A DNA stretch of 64,000 nucleotides from Streptomyces sp. NRRL F-525 (GTDB lineage: Bacteria; Actinomycetota; Actinomycetes; Streptomycetales; Streptomycetaceae): assembly GCF_000716605.1 (NCBI RefSeq), contig NZ_JNXE01000030.1, forward strand, positions 1 to 64,000, read 5' to 3'. Numbering within the stretch: the first letter of the stretch is position 1; each line of letters starts with the position of its first letter. A program made the position numbers and the translations under genes. A model generated the notes under the pieces. The model was not told the DNA's origin and did not search any database. It saw only the letters and a program-made list of their open reading frames with translations. Below are positions 41,318-50,874 of this stretch, one piece after another.

Positions 41318-43255
41318 TCACGCGCCCCCGACCGCCGTGAGCAGCGCCAACGGAGCCGCCGCCGAACGGGACTCCCGTACGCACGCGTGCGGGTACGGAA
41401 CCGGCTCCGGGTGGGTGTCGCGGCCGTAGCCCGCGAGGACCTCCGGGAGACGGTGGCCGGTCGCCGTCGCCGCGTCGACCAGCGCGTGCGCGACCGTGCG
41501 GGCCTCGTCGTGCAGGCCGTAGCGGGCCAGGCCGAGGGTGATCAGCGCGTTGTCGTGCGGCCAGACCGAACCCCGGTGGTACGAGAGCGGGTGGTACGCC
41601 GCTTGGCCCGAGGCCAGGGTGCGGACGCCCCAGCCCGAGAAGAAGTCCGGCGCCAGGAGCCTGCGGCCGACCAGTTCGCCGTACTCCTTGTCCAGCAGGC
41701 CGGACCAGAGCAGGTGGCCTGCGTCCGACGCCAGCGCGTCGACCTGCCTGCCCTCCCCGTCCAGCGCCAGCGCCGGGAAGGAGTGCTCCCGCATCCAGAA
41801 GTCCCGCTGGAAACGGTCCCGTAGGTCCGCCGCGGCCTGTTCCAGGAGGGCCGCGTACGTCTCGTCCTCCCACACCGTCCGCGCCACCCACGCCGTGCGG
41901 CGCAGCGCGTCGTACGCGTACCCCTGCGCCCCCGCCGCCATCACCGGACCACTCGCCCGCGTGCCGTCGGCGCCGCAGATCGCGCCGGGGGAGTCCTTCC
42001 AGTTCTGGTTGGCGAGGCCGCCCTGGTCCGCGCGGTAGACCAGGTAACCGCGCGAGGTCAGGCCGCCGTGGTCCAGCATCCAGCCGATCGCGGCACGGGC
42101 GTTGGGCTCCAGGCGGCGAGCCAGGGCCGTGTCGCCAGTCTGCTCCACGTACGCGCCGAGCAGCACCAGGAACAGCGGCGTCGCGTCCACTGAGCCGTAG
42201 TAACGCCCGTACGGCACCTGCCCGAAGTGCGCCAACTCACCGTGCCGCACCTCGTGCACGATCTTGCCGGGCTGGGAGACCGACTCGGGGCCCACCGCCG
42301 TCGCCTGCGTCGCGGCCAGCGCCGGCAGTGTGGCGGCGGCGAGTTGGGGGCGGTAAGGGAGCGCGAAGAGGGAGGTCAGGAGGGCGTCCCTACCCAGCAG
42401 GGTGAGGAACCACGGTGCCCCCGCCGCCGGTACGCGCAGCTCCTCGCCGTCCGGGCCCGTCGCCGGGACCTGGAGCGAGGCCAGGTCCGACAGGCCCCGG
42501 GCGCAGGCGGCCGCCAACTCCGGCCAGCCGGTGGGGAAGGAGACGCCCTGGACGTACTCGCCCTCCAGGGCGATGAGTTGGTCGTTCAGGGCGGACGGGG
42601 AGCGCGGTACCCGCAGGGCGCGCTTGTCGCCGTGCGGGCGGGCCATCACGCGGAGCGCCAACTCGGCGGTGCCGTGCGGTTCGAGGTCCAGGGTCCACAC
42701 CATGCGGCGCGCGCCGGTGCCGGTCTCCTCGACGCCGTCGGGAGCGGGCTCGGCCGTGACCGTCGTACAAGAACGCCATTCGCCGCGCTGGTAGGCGAAC
42801 TCCACGCCGTCCTCCAGGACTTGGCGGGAGCGGGTGGCGCCGATCTTCGCGTAGGTGCGGTAGTCGGAGCGGAGTTCGAACTGGTCCGTGAAGTCGGCGT
42901 CCGCGGTGACCGCGAGCCGGACCGTGGTCGGCACCGGGCGGTTGCTGGTCACCTTCAGCGATTCGACGAACGCGCCGTCGCCCACGGCCTGTTCACGGAA
43001 GAGCGTGTGCGCGGGCGGCTCCTGGCGGCCGCCGCGCGGGACGAGGACACAGCGCGCCATGTCCCCGTCGGCCACCGGCGTCAGCGCCTCCGGCACCGCG
43101 CCGTCGACCGTCAACTGCCAGCGGCTCAGATGCCGGGCGTCCCGTACGAATAACCCGTCCGGGGAACTGCCGCCCCGTACGCCGCTGATGTCCCCGCCGT
43201 CGCCCACGGCTGCGAACGTCCCGCCGTGCACGAGCAGATGATGCCGGTCCGTCAT
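41318..43255 (-). CDS. Amylo-alpha-1,6-glucosidase-like glycogen-debranching family protein (TTA codon)
   Basis: A 645-residue protein. The N-terminal beta-sandwich is of the GDE_N_bis type (LLVHGGTFAAVGDGGDI, RDARHLSRWQL) and the C-terminal half is an (alpha/alpha)6 barrel with GRDALLTSLFALPY and LSYHRGSVWPHDNAL, carrying probable catalytic acids. No signal peptide. Leu35 is a TTA codon (43151-43153), implying bldA dependence. It follows the next glycosidase gene by 60 bases and probably forms an operon with it, divergent from the ROK regulator. Confidence 0.85.
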   Translation of the reverse strand: MTDRHHLLVHGGTFAAVGDGGDISGVRGGSSPDGLFVRDARHLSRWQLTVDGAVPEALTPVADGDMARCVLVPRGGRQEPPAHTLFREQAVGDGAFVESLKVTSNRPVPTTVRLAVTADADFTDQFELRSDYRTYAKIGATRSRQVLEDGVEFAYQRGEWRSCTTVTAEPAPDGVEETGTGARRMVWTLDLEPHGTAELALRVMARPHGDKRALRVPRSPSALNDQLIALEGEYVQGVSFPTGWPELAAACARGLSDLASLQVPATGPDGEELRVPAAGAPWFLTLLGRDALLTSLFALPYRPQLAAATLPALAATQATAVGPESVSQPGKIVHEVRHGELAHFGQVPYGRYYGSVDATPLFLVLLGAYVEQTGDTALARRLEPNARAAIGWMLDHGGLTSRGYLVYRADQGGLANQNWKDSPGAICGADGTRASGPVMAAGAQGYAYDALRRTAWVARTVWEDETYAALLEQAAADLRDRFQRDFWMREHSFPALALDGEGRQVDALASDAGHLLWSGLLDKEYGELVGRRLLAPDFFSGWGVRTLASGQAAYHPLSYHRGSVWPHDNALITLGLARYGLHDEARTVAHALVDAATATGHRLPEVLAGYGRDTHPEPVPYPHACVRESRSAAAPLALLTAVGGA

Positions 43256-43315
43256 CCCCGGTCCCCTCCCTTGACTCTCTTGGCGACCTTGACTTCTGTG
43301 TCACTGACGTCGGCG

Positions 43316-44779
43316 TCAGTCACGTGTGTCACTCATGTCGAACGTGCCGAGACCCGCGGCGGACACGCCGTGCCCGGGGGGCTCGTGAAGCAGATCGAGG
43401 GTCAGCGCGGCGGTCCAGCTGAAGCCGGTCGCGCCGCACGCCTCGCCGTCGTACGGGTCGACGTACTCGGCGAAGTCGGTGGCGGCGGCGGTCTCCAGCA
43501 CCGCCGTGCGCAGCGCCTCCGCCCGTGTCCGCTCGCCGTGCAGCCGCAGTCCGCGCTCCAGCAGCCAGCTCGTGTTGAACCAGGCCGGCCCGCGCCAGTA
43601 CCGGTGCGGGTCGAACGCCTCGCCCAACAGGTCGTAGCTGGGCGGCAGTCGGGTGGTGTCCCCGAGCCCGAAGTGCGGACCGGACGCCGTACGGACGAGG
43701 GCCGTGGTGATGTCCCGGGGCAGGTCGGGGAGGAGCAGCGGGATGAGCCCGGAGATGCTCCGCTCGGGGATGAGACCCTCACCCCTGACGTCGCGGCAGA
43801 AGAACATGCCCTCGGCCGGGTCCCACAGCCGGTCGATCAGCACCCCGGTGAGGCGTTCCGCGCGCGCGTGCCGGGCCGTGCCCGTCGCGCCCAACTCCCG
43901 TGCGATACGGGCCAGTGCGTGCTCGGAGGCGATGAGCAGCGCGTTGAAGGACGGGTCCTCCACCGCGAACTCGCTTGCCCCGTCGGCGTATTCGCCGTCC
44001 CGGTAGTCCGTCGCGAGGCGCACGTAACGGCCGTAGTCGAGGTCCGTCGGCCGGTCCTCAGCCGCTCCGTGGTCGAGGTCGGCGCGGCGGAAGGAACGGG
44101 CCGGGGCCGGCGGGATCCGGCCCAACGGGGCGTCCCAGCAAGGGCTGTTGTCCATACCCTGTTCCCAGGGGTGTACGACGGACGCGAGCCCGCCGCCGCC
44201 CAGGTCCCGCCGGTGCAGCAGATAGCGGTGCCAGGCGGCCAGCCGGGGGTAGACACCGGCGAGGAAGCCACGCGCGCGGGAGAGGCCCGGGTCGGCGCAG
44301 TGGACCAGCCACGCTGCCAGCGCGTGGACCGGTGGCTGCACGATGCCCGAGGTCTGTACGGTGCGCGGGGCGCCCGCGGTGCGCCCCGCGGTCGAGGAGC
44401 GCCAGAAGTCGGGGCTCGGGAAGTACGCGTCGAGCGGTACGGAGGGGTTGAAGACGATGTGCGGGATACGTCCGTCGCCCCACTGGGCGGCGAGCAGCGT
44501 CTCCAGCTCCGTCTGCGCCCGCAGCGGCGAGAGGTGCCGTAGACCGATCGCGATGAACGCGGAGTCCCAGGACCACTGGTGCGGATACAGACCGCGGGAG
44601 GGGACGGTTGAGGTACCCGTCCAGTTCCCTTCCAGTACGGCAGCCGCCCTGAGGTGCAGCGAACCTGACAAGGGTGGCGGATCGTATACGAAGGTGCGTT
44701 CCACGGGGAGGGCTGTGAGCTGGGCAGTGCGATCCACTCGGGACTCCACGAAACACATCGTGCCGACCGGTTCGGTCAT
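43316..44779 (-). CDS. MGH1-like (alpha/alpha)6 glycoside hydrolase
   Basis: A 487-residue cytoplasmic protein with the barrel landmarks LYPHQWSWDSAFIAIGLRHL, VHPWEQGMDNSPCWD and YWRGPAWFNTSWLLERGL, as in GH63/mannosylglycerate-hydrolase-like enzymes. Trp and Asp residues in these blocks form the sugar site. The start at 44779 places the family N-terminus properly. It is first in a two-gene operon with the debranching-type enzyme and divergent from a ROK regulator, so a glucosidic compatible solute or storage oligosaccharide is the likely substrate. Confidence 0.8.
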   Translation of the reverse strand: MTEPVGTMCFVESRVDRTAQLTALPVERTFVYDPPPLSGSLHLRAAAVLEGNWTGTSTVPSRGLYPHQWSWDSAFIAIGLRHLSPLRAQTELETLLAAQWGDGRIPHIVFNPSVPLDAYFPSPDFWRSSTAGRTAGAPRTVQTSGIVQPPVHALAAWLVHCADPGLSRARGFLAGVYPRLAAWHRYLLHRRDLGGGGLASVVHPWEQGMDNSPCWDAPLGRIPPAPARSFRRADLDHGAAEDRPTDLDYGRYVRLATDYRDGEYADGASEFAVEDPSFNALLIASEHALARIARELGATGTARHARAERLTGVLIDRLWDPAEGMFFCRDVRGEGLIPERSISGLIPLLLPDLPRDITTALVRTASGPHFGLGDTTRLPPSYDLLGEAFDPHRYWRGPAWFNTSWLLERGLRLHGERTRAEALRTAVLETAAATDFAEYVDPYDGEACGATGFSWTAALTLDLLHEPPGHGVSAAGLGTFDMSDTRD

Positions 44780-44857
44780 GGCTACCGTAGGGTTACGTCT
44801 ATTTAACACGCAAAACTCAATATGTAATGCAGGGTTGAGAAACACAAGGGGGTGCGC

Positions 44858-46060
44858 ATGACTGGACGAGGTCAAGCGAGCGCCGGCGATCTGCTCGAAC
44901 TGGTACGCACCGGGCGCGCCACGACCCGCGGCGCCCTCCAACAGGTGACCGGACTCTCACGCGCGACCGTCGGCCAGCGCCTGGACCGGCTCTTCCGTGC
45001 GGGCTGGCTGCGCGAGGGCGCGGGCGGCCCGGTGGACTCCCCGCTGGGCGGGCGCCCGTCGATCACCCTGGAATTCGACGACGCCCACGCCGTAGTCCTC
45101 GCGGCGGACCTGGACACCCGCCACGCGCGTGCGTGCGTCCTCTCGCTCACCGGCGAGATCCTCGCCGAGCACGGCGGCACGCTGGTCATCGAGGACGGGC
45201 CGGAAGCCGTACTGGGCGAACTCGGCCGCTGGTTCGCCGAGTTGCTGGAGAAGGCCGGGCATCAGGCGTCCGAGGTCTGCGGGATCGGGCTTGCCGTCCC
45301 CGGACCCGTCGACAGCGAGACCGGCCGCGTCGTCCAGCCGCCGATCATGCCCGGCTGGGACGGTTACGACATACGGGGCCGCCTGGCCCGCGCCTTCACC
45401 GAACACACCGGCGCCCCGCGGGTCCCGGTCCTGGTCGACAACGACGCCAACCTCATGGCCTACGGCGAACAGCGCACCGGCCACCCCGACTGCTCGGCCT
45501 TCGTGCTGGTCAAGGTGTCGACGGGTATCGGCGCGGGAGTCGTCGTCGGCGGTTCCATCTTCCGGGGGATCGACGGCGGCGCCGGCGACATCGGCCACAT
45601 CCGCGTTCCGGCGGGCGCGCAGGCGCTGTGCCGTTGTGGTTCCTACGGCTGTCTCGCCGCCGTCGCGAGTGGTGGTGCCGTGGCGCGACGGCTGGCGGAG
45701 ACCGGGGTGCCGGCGGCGTCCGGCTCGGATGTGCGGGACCTGCTGGCGTCCGGGCACCCGGGAGCGGCCGCGTTCGCCCGCGAGGCGGGACGGCAGGTCG
45801 GGGACGTGCTGGCGACCGTGGTGACGCTGCTCAACCCCGGGGTGCTGATGATCGCGGGAGACCTGGCCGGCACCTCCTTCCTCACGGGCGTACGGGAGCT
45901 GCTGTACCAGCGGGCGCTGCCGCGCTCCACCGCTCATCTGCACGTCCTGACCTCGCGGCTCGGCGAACGGGCCGGGCTGGTGGGGGCGGGGGCGCTGGTC
46001 GTGGAGCATCTGTACGCGCCGGAGCGGGTGGAGGAGCGGTTGCTGGCGCTGGGCATGTGA
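44858..46060 (+). CDS. ROK family transcriptional regulator
   Basis: A 400-residue repressor. A winged helix-turn-helix at the N-terminus (TTRGALQQVTGLSRATVGQRLDRL) precedes a sugar-kinase-like ROK domain with DNDANLMAYGEQ, GTGIGAGVV-type phosphate loop (STGIGAG) and the zinc motif CRCGSYGC. The usual Glu after GCL is replaced by Ala, so kinase activity is unlikely. AAGGGG lies before the ATG at 44858; a GTG six bases earlier is in frame. The AT-rich 78-base gap (44780-44857) is the probable operator region for the divergent glycosidase operon. Confidence 0.9.
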   Translation: MTGRGQASAGDLLELVRTGRATTRGALQQVTGLSRATVGQRLDRLFRAGWLREGAGGPVDSPLGGRPSITLEFDDAHAVVLAADLDTRHARACVLSLTGEILAEHGGTLVIEDGPEAVLGELGRWFAELLEKAGHQASEVCGIGLAVPGPVDSETGRVVQPPIMPGWDGYDIRGRLARAFTEHTGAPRVPVLVDNDANLMAYGEQRTGHPDCSAFVLVKVSTGIGAGVVVGGSIFRGIDGGAGDIGHIRVPAGAQALCRCGSYGCLAAVASGGAVARRLAETGVPAASGSDVRDLLASGHPGAAAFAREAGRQVGDVLATVVTLLNPGVLMIAGDLAGTSFLTGVRELLYQRALPRSTAHLHVLTSRLGERAGLVGAGALVVEHLYAPERVEERLLALGM

Positions 46061-46501
46061 GGGCGCGGCGGGTGCGTGCGGTCCAGGGGCATGTGACGTC
46101 CGCGTTTCGGTCGCGAGACCCGTCCGGATGGTGAAATCCGGTCGGTTGTGGAAGCGTGATTCTCGCCACCTTTGATAGGGGTGGCGCTCAGGTGAGCGGA
46201 TCTTGCGCGGCTGCACTTCTCCAAGGGGTGGCACTCCGTGCCACCCCTTGATCGTTCATCGATCGAAAACAGGCGAGCCGCGAACCGCTCATGTGAGCGC
46301 AAAAGCGCGCTGATGGGCCGTGCCGCGTTCAAGAAGTGAAAACATCCGCCGGTGTTCGCTTGCCGAGCTTTGACTTTCGATCCGCTGGCGGACTGCCGGT
46401 TACAGACGCATGACATGCAAGTGGACGTACCCAGACGCCTTCGATCTGGGTATGTTCCTGGCCGTCAGGGCAGCCACCCGCGTCCCGAGGAGTCGAGACC
46501 C
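46061..46501. other. Long intergenic region between the ROK gene and ppdK
   Basis: A 441-base gap without a convincing gene. It contains a 13-base-pair hairpin at 46222-46250, a small palindrome GCATG-A-CATGC at 46408-46418, and a TATGTT (46451-46456) that could be an extended -10 of the ppdK promoter about 45 bases before the GTG. Nothing else recognised. Confidence 0.6.
46222..46250 (+). terminator. Hairpin terminator after the ROK regulator gene
   Basis: Perfect 13-base-pair stem CAAGGGGTGGCAC / GTGCCACCCCTTG with a 3-base TCC loop, some 160 bases after the ROK stop codon. Short T-run absent. Confidence 0.65.
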
Positions 46502-49222
46502 GTGTCGGAAAACAAAGAACCCCACGTAGTGAAGTTCGTCTATGACTTCACCGAGGGAAACAAGGACCTCAAGGAGCTCCTCGGCGGCAAGGGTGCCAAC
46601 CTCGCCGAGATGACGAACCTGGGCCTTCCCGTCCCTCCCGGCTTCACCATCACCACCGAGGCGTGCAAGACGTACCTCGACAGTGGCGAGGAGCCGGCGG
46701 CACTGCGTGACGAGGTGAGTGCACACCTCGACGCCCTCGAAGCGACGATGGGCAAGAAGCTGGGGCAGGCCGACGACCCCCTCCTCGTGTCGGTGCGCTC
46801 TGGGGCGAAGTTCTCGATGCCCGGCATGATGGACACGGTCCTGAACATCGGGCTCTCCGACAAGTCCGTGCAGGGCCTGGCGAAGCAGGCCGGCGACGAG
46901 CGCTTCGCGTGGGACTCGTACCGCCGTCTGATCCAGATGTTCGGCAAGACCGTCCTCGGCGTCGACGGTGACCTCTTCGAGGAGGCGCTCGACAAGGCCA
47001 AGGAGGTCAAGAAGGTCGCCGTCGACACCGAGTTGGACGCTGCCGACCTCAAGAAGCTGGTCACCCGGTTCAAGCGGATCGTCAAGACCGAGGCCGGCCG
47101 CGACTTCCCGCAGGACCCGCGCGAGCAGATGGACCTCGCCATCCACGCGGTCTTCGACTCCTGGAACACCGACCGCGCCAAGCTCTACCGCCGCCAGGAA
47201 CGTATCCCGCACGACCTCGGCACGGCGGTCAACGTCTGTTCCATGGTCTTCGGCAACCTCGGCCCCGACTCGGGCACGGGCGTCGCCTTCACCCGCGACC
47301 CGGCCAGCGGCCACCAGGGCGTCTACGGCGACTACTTGCAGAACGCGCAGGGCGAGGACGTCGTCGCCGGCATCCGAAACACCGTCCCGCTGGCGGAACT
47401 TGAGCAGATCGACAAGAAGTCGTACGACCAGCTCATGCAGATCATGAAGACCCTGGAGAACCACTACAAGGATCTCTGCGACATCGAATTCACCATCGAG
47501 CGCGGCCAGTTGTGGATGCTCCAGACGCGGGTGGGGAAGCGGACGGCGGGTGCGGCGTTCCGTATCGCGACCCAACTCGTCGACCAGGGGCTGATCGACG
47601 AGGCGGAGGCGCTCCAGCGGGTCACCGGGGCGCAGTTGGCGCAGCTGATGTTCCCGCGCTTCGACGAGGACGCGAAGGTCCAGCAGGTCGGCCGGGGCAT
47701 CGCGGCCTCGCCGGGTGCGGCGGTCGGCAAGGCGGTCTTCGACTCGTACACGGCGGTGAAGTGGTCACGTTCGGGGGAGAAGGTGATCCTGGTCCGCCGG
47801 GAGACGAACCCGGACGACCTCGACGGCATGATCGCGGCGGAGGGCATCCTCACCAGCAGGGGTGGCAAGACGTCGCACGCGGCCGTCGTAGCGCGGGGCA
47901 TGGGCAAGACGTGTGTCTGCGGTGCGGAGGAACTGGAGGTCGACACCAAGCGGCGCCGGATGACGGTGCCGGGTGGTCACGTGGTCGAGGAGGGCGACGT
48001 GATCTCGATCGACGGGTCGAGCGGCAAGGTGTACTTGGGCGAGGTCCCGGTGGTCCCGTCCCCGGTCGTGGAGTACTTCGAGGGCCGGATGCACGCGGGT
48101 GCCGACGACGCCGACGAGCTGGTCGAGGCGGTCCACCGGATCATCGGATACGCGGACCGCGTACGCCGGTTGAGGGTCCGCGCCAACGCCGACAACGCCG
48201 AGGACGCGCTGCGCGCCCGCCGCTTCGGGGCGCAGGGCATCGGCCTGTGCCGTACGGAGCACATGTTCCTCGGCGACCGCCGCGAGTTGGTGGAACGCCT
48301 GATCCTGGCCGACACGGACACCGAGCGCGAGGAGTCCCTCAAGGCGCTGCTCCCGCTCCAGAAGGCCGACTTCGTCGAGTTGTTCAAGGCGATGGACGGA
48401 CTCCCGGTCACCGTCCGCCTGTTGGACCCGCCGCTGCACGAATTCCTGCCGGACATCACGGAGTTGTCGGTCCGTGTCGCCCTCGCGGAGTCCCGCCAGG
48501 AGTCCCACGAGAACGACCTCCGCCTCCTCCAGGCGGTCCACCGCCTGCACGAGCAGAACCCGATGCTGGGGTTGCGGGGTGTGCGGTTGGGTCTGGTGAT
48601 CCCGGGCTTGTTCACAATGCAGGTAAGGGCGATCGCGGAGGCCGCCGCCGAACGCAAGGCGGCGAAGGGCGACCCGCGCGCGGAGATCATGATCCCGCTC
48701 GTCGGCACGGTCCAGGAGCTGGAGATCGTCCGCGAGGAGGCCGACCAGGTCGTCGCGGAGGTGGAAGCGGCAACGGGCACGTCCCTGAAGCTCTCGATCG
48801 GCACGATGATCGAACTCCCGCGCGCGGCCCTCACGGCGGGCCAGATCGCGGAGGCGGCGGAGTTCTTCAGCTTCGGCACGAACGACCTCACGCAGACGGT
48901 GTGGGGCTTCAGTCGGGACGACGTAGAGGCCTCCTTCTTCACGGCCTACCTGGAGAAGGGCATCTTCGGCGTCTCCCCCTTCGAGACGATCGACAGGGAC
49001 GGTGTGGGTTCCCTGGTGAAACTCGCGGCGAAGGCGGGCCGCGAAACCCGCCCGGACCTCAAGCTCGGCGTCTGCGGCGAACACGGCGGCGACCCCGAGT
49101 CGGTCCACTTCTTCCACGAGGTCGGGCTGGACTACGTGTCGTGCTCGCCGTTCCGGATTCCGGTGGCTCGGCTTGAAGCGGGGCGGGCGGCTTCGGCGGG
49201 GCAGGGGAGCGATCATCGGTAG
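46502..49222 (+). CDS. ppdK: Pyruvate, phosphate dikinase
   Basis: A 906-residue enzyme interconverting pyruvate, ATP and phosphate with PEP, AMP and pyrophosphate. It has an N-terminal ATP-grasp domain (LLGGKGANLAEMTNLGLPVPPGF), the swivelling phosphohistidine domain with GGKTSHAAVVARG (His459), and the C-terminal PEP barrel with FGTNDLTQTVWGFSRDD and the GVCGEHGGDP catalytic Cys. GAGGAG precedes the GTG, which fixes the start over upstream codons. In Streptomyces it feeds gluconeogenesis and lets PPi replace ATP. Length is normal. Confidence 0.96.
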   Translation: MSENKEPHVVKFVYDFTEGNKDLKELLGGKGANLAEMTNLGLPVPPGFTITTEACKTYLDSGEEPAALRDEVSAHLDALEATMGKKLGQADDPLLVSVRSGAKFSMPGMMDTVLNIGLSDKSVQGLAKQAGDERFAWDSYRRLIQMFGKTVLGVDGDLFEEALDKAKEVKKVAVDTELDAADLKKLVTRFKRIVKTEAGRDFPQDPREQMDLAIHAVFDSWNTDRAKLYRRQERIPHDLGTAVNVCSMVFGNLGPDSGTGVAFTRDPASGHQGVYGDYLQNAQGEDVVAGIRNTVPLAELEQIDKKSYDQLMQIMKTLENHYKDLCDIEFTIERGQLWMLQTRVGKRTAGAAFRIATQLVDQGLIDEAEALQRVTGAQLAQLMFPRFDEDAKVQQVGRGIAASPGAAVGKAVFDSYTAVKWSRSGEKVILVRRETNPDDLDGMIAAEGILTSRGGKTSHAAVVARGMGKTCVCGAEELEVDTKRRRMTVPGGHVVEEGDVISIDGSSGKVYLGEVPVVPSPVVEYFEGRMHAGADDADELVEAVHRIIGYADRVRRLRVRANADNAEDALRARRFGAQGIGLCRTEHMFLGDRRELVERLILADTDTEREESLKALLPLQKADFVELFKAMDGLPVTVRLLDPPLHEFLPDITELSVRVALAESRQESHENDLRLLQAVHRLHEQNPMLGLRGVRLGLVIPGLFTMQVRAIAEAAAERKAAKGDPRAEIMIPLVGTVQELEIVREEADQVVAEVEAATGTSLKLSIGTMIELPRAALTAGQIAEAAEFFSFGTNDLTQTVWGFSRDDVEASFFTAYLEKGIFGVSPFETIDRDGVGSLVKLAAKAGRETRPDLKLGVCGEHGGDPESVHFFHEVGLDYVSCSPFRIPVARLEAGRAASAGQGSDHR

Positions 49223-49328
49223 GCGCATGGCTGACCTTTGGTAGGTCGTAGGGCGTCCAAGAACCCCGGAACTGCTGTCGGTCATCCTGACCCTCACCGA
49301 CGCGGCGGTGGTTCCGGATTGCGAGGGG

Positions 49329-49361
49329 AGGGGCGGCACCCTGTGCGGGGGTGTCGCCCCT
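49329..49361 (+). terminator. ppdK terminator hairpin
   Basis: AGGGGCGGCACCC pairs with GGGTGTCGCCCCT over 13 base pairs (one G-U) with a 7-base loop, ending in TCTCT, about 110 bases after the ppdK stop. Confidence 0.75.
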
Positions 49362-49433
49362 CTCTGCCACCGCAGGTTCGGTCCGCCTTTGGCTCAAGCC
49401 GTGATCACTTGGCCTTCGTGACAAGATCCGGGC

Positions 49434-49958
49434 GTGACGACGTTGTTCCTGACGGTCGGCCTGCCCGGGGCCGGAAAGACCACGAGAGCTCGGCAGTTGG
49501 CCAAGGAGCACAGCGCGCTGCGGCTGACGCCTGATGAGTGGATGCTCCCGCTGTTCGGTGATCCGCAGCCGGCGGGGAAGCGCGATGTGCTAGAAGGACG
49601 GCTGCTCTGGGTGGGGCTGGAGGCGCTGAAGCTGGGAACGAACGTGGTCCTGGATTTCGGCTGCTGGTCTCGTGACGAGAGGTCCGCGATCCGCTGGTTG
49701 GTGATGTCTGTCGGCGCGTCCTGTCACCTGGTGTACGTGCCGGTGGACCTTGAGACCCAACGCGCTCGGATCGCCCATCGCCAGTCGGCCACCCCTGATC
49801 AGACCTTCGCGATGAGCGAGGCGGACCTCGTGCACTGGAGGACACTGTTCGAGGAGCCCGACGCCACGGAACTCGATGGACTTGAGGTAGCAGGTCCACC
49901 TCCTGGGTGGTCAGGATGGCTGGAGTGGGCCGCCGAACGGTGGCCATCGCTCGCGTGA
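49434..49958 (+). CDS. Small P-loop kinase (AAA_33/zeta-like)
   Basis: A 174-residue P-loop protein. Walker A GLPGAGKTT (9-17) sits right at the N-terminus, followed by a DEW motif, the central NVVLDFGCWSRDER strand with acidic residues and a lid-like Arg segment ETQRARIAHR. This is the layout of polynucleotide kinase/zeta-toxin-like or antibiotic phosphotransferase-like kinases. GTG start with CAAGAT six bases before it, possibly leaderless. No antitoxin gene adjoins it, so a metabolic kinase is more likely. Substrate unknown. Confidence 0.75.
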   Translation: MTTLFLTVGLPGAGKTTRARQLAKEHSALRLTPDEWMLPLFGDPQPAGKRDVLEGRLLWVGLEALKLGTNVVLDFGCWSRDERSAIRWLVMSVGASCHLVYVPVDLETQRARIAHRQSATPDQTFAMSEADLVHWRTLFEEPDATELDGLEVAGPPPGWSGWLEWAAERWPSLA

Positions 49959-49992
49959 CTGTCCGGCCAACCTTGTTGCCGCCCATCGCCGA

Positions 49993-50847
49993 TCAGTGCA
50001 GGGCTTCCACGGCCTTCACGATTAGTGCGCGAGCCTCGGCACCGTAGACCGCCATGCCGCGCAACTCCTCGAAGGCCCTCAGGTACAGGGTGATTTCCGA
50101 CGGCTCGGTGATGCGGACGCGGGCGGATATCAGCTCGACGCTGGCGAGGCGGTCGTCGTAGATGTGGAATGTTTCCCGCGGCCACTGGTCCCTCGGTGAA
50201 GAGGTCATCGGCACGATGCCGAGCGACACCTGGGGGAGGGCACCGGCGGTGAGGAGGTAGCCGAGTTGGGCCGCCATGGCTTCCGCATCGCATATCTGGT
50301 GGTGGAGGACGGACTCCTCGATCACGGCGACCAGCCGGTGCCCGGGCTCGTGGATGATCCGGCTTCGGGCGACGCGAGCTCTGGCGGCGTCGGCGCTGTC
50401 GTCGATCGGTACTTCTCGGAAGCGGGCGCTGATCCCTAGGACGCCTGCGGCGTAGCCCTCTGTCTGGAGCAGGCCGGGCACCAGGGAGGAGGAGTAGATC
50501 CGGAAGAGGGCGGTGTCCTGGAACAGCCGAGGTTCGCTGGCCTGAAGTGCCTTGAGGCCGTCGCGGACTTGAGCGCGCCATTCCGTGTACAGAGATTCCG
50601 CGTGCAGTGACCGTGCGATCAGGGGTTCGGCCTGGTCGACGGCGCCGCAGGCCCGGCACCACAGGCGGATGTCGGTCGCGGTCGGTGCGGTCTTGGCGTT
50701 CTCGATGCGGGAGGTCTTGGCGTGGTGCCAGTGGCATCGGCCGGCCAGTTCGACGACCGTCAGCCCGGCGGTCCGTCGCAGGTCGCGGAGTTGGCGGGCG
50801 ACGACCTCGCGCGCGGCCTGGGCGGACGAGGACGGGGAGATGGGCAT
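49993..50847 (-). CDS. XRE family regulator with DUF5753-type domain
   Basis: A 284-residue protein. The N-terminal Xre helix-turn-helix reads RRTAGLTVVELAGRCHWHHAKTSRIENAKTAPTATDI, and the C-terminal DUF5753-like (Scr1-associated) domain has LVPGLLQTEGYA, VIEESVLHH and LGIVPM. Such proteins are numerous in Streptomyces (WhiJ/AbaA-like systems), usually with a small partner gene. Here it is the last of three minus-strand genes with a DUF6879-like protein and a 113-residue protein. Confidence 0.9.
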   Translation of the reverse strand: MPISPSSSAQAAREVVARQLRDLRRTAGLTVVELAGRCHWHHAKTSRIENAKTAPTATDIRLWCRACGAVDQAEPLIARSLHAESLYTEWRAQVRDGLKALQASEPRLFQDTALFRIYSSSLVPGLLQTEGYAAGVLGISARFREVPIDDSADAARARVARSRIIHEPGHRLVAVIEESVLHHQICDAEAMAAQLGYLLTAGALPQVSLGIVPMTSSPRDQWPRETFHIYDDRLASVELISARVRITEPSEITLYLRAFEELRGMAVYGAEARALIVKAVEALH

Positions 50848-50874
50848 GAACTGGCCTGTCCGATACTGCCGATG

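Noticed and set aside
43316..44941. Longer form of the MGH1-like protein starting near 44941
   Set aside because: The extension would cover the ROK start and divergent promoter and has no family similarity.
49434..49958. Zeta-type toxin of a toxin-antitoxin pair
   Set aside because: No epsilon-like antitoxin or overlapping small gene beside it; the neighbouring XRE cassette is on the other strand and is complete by itself.
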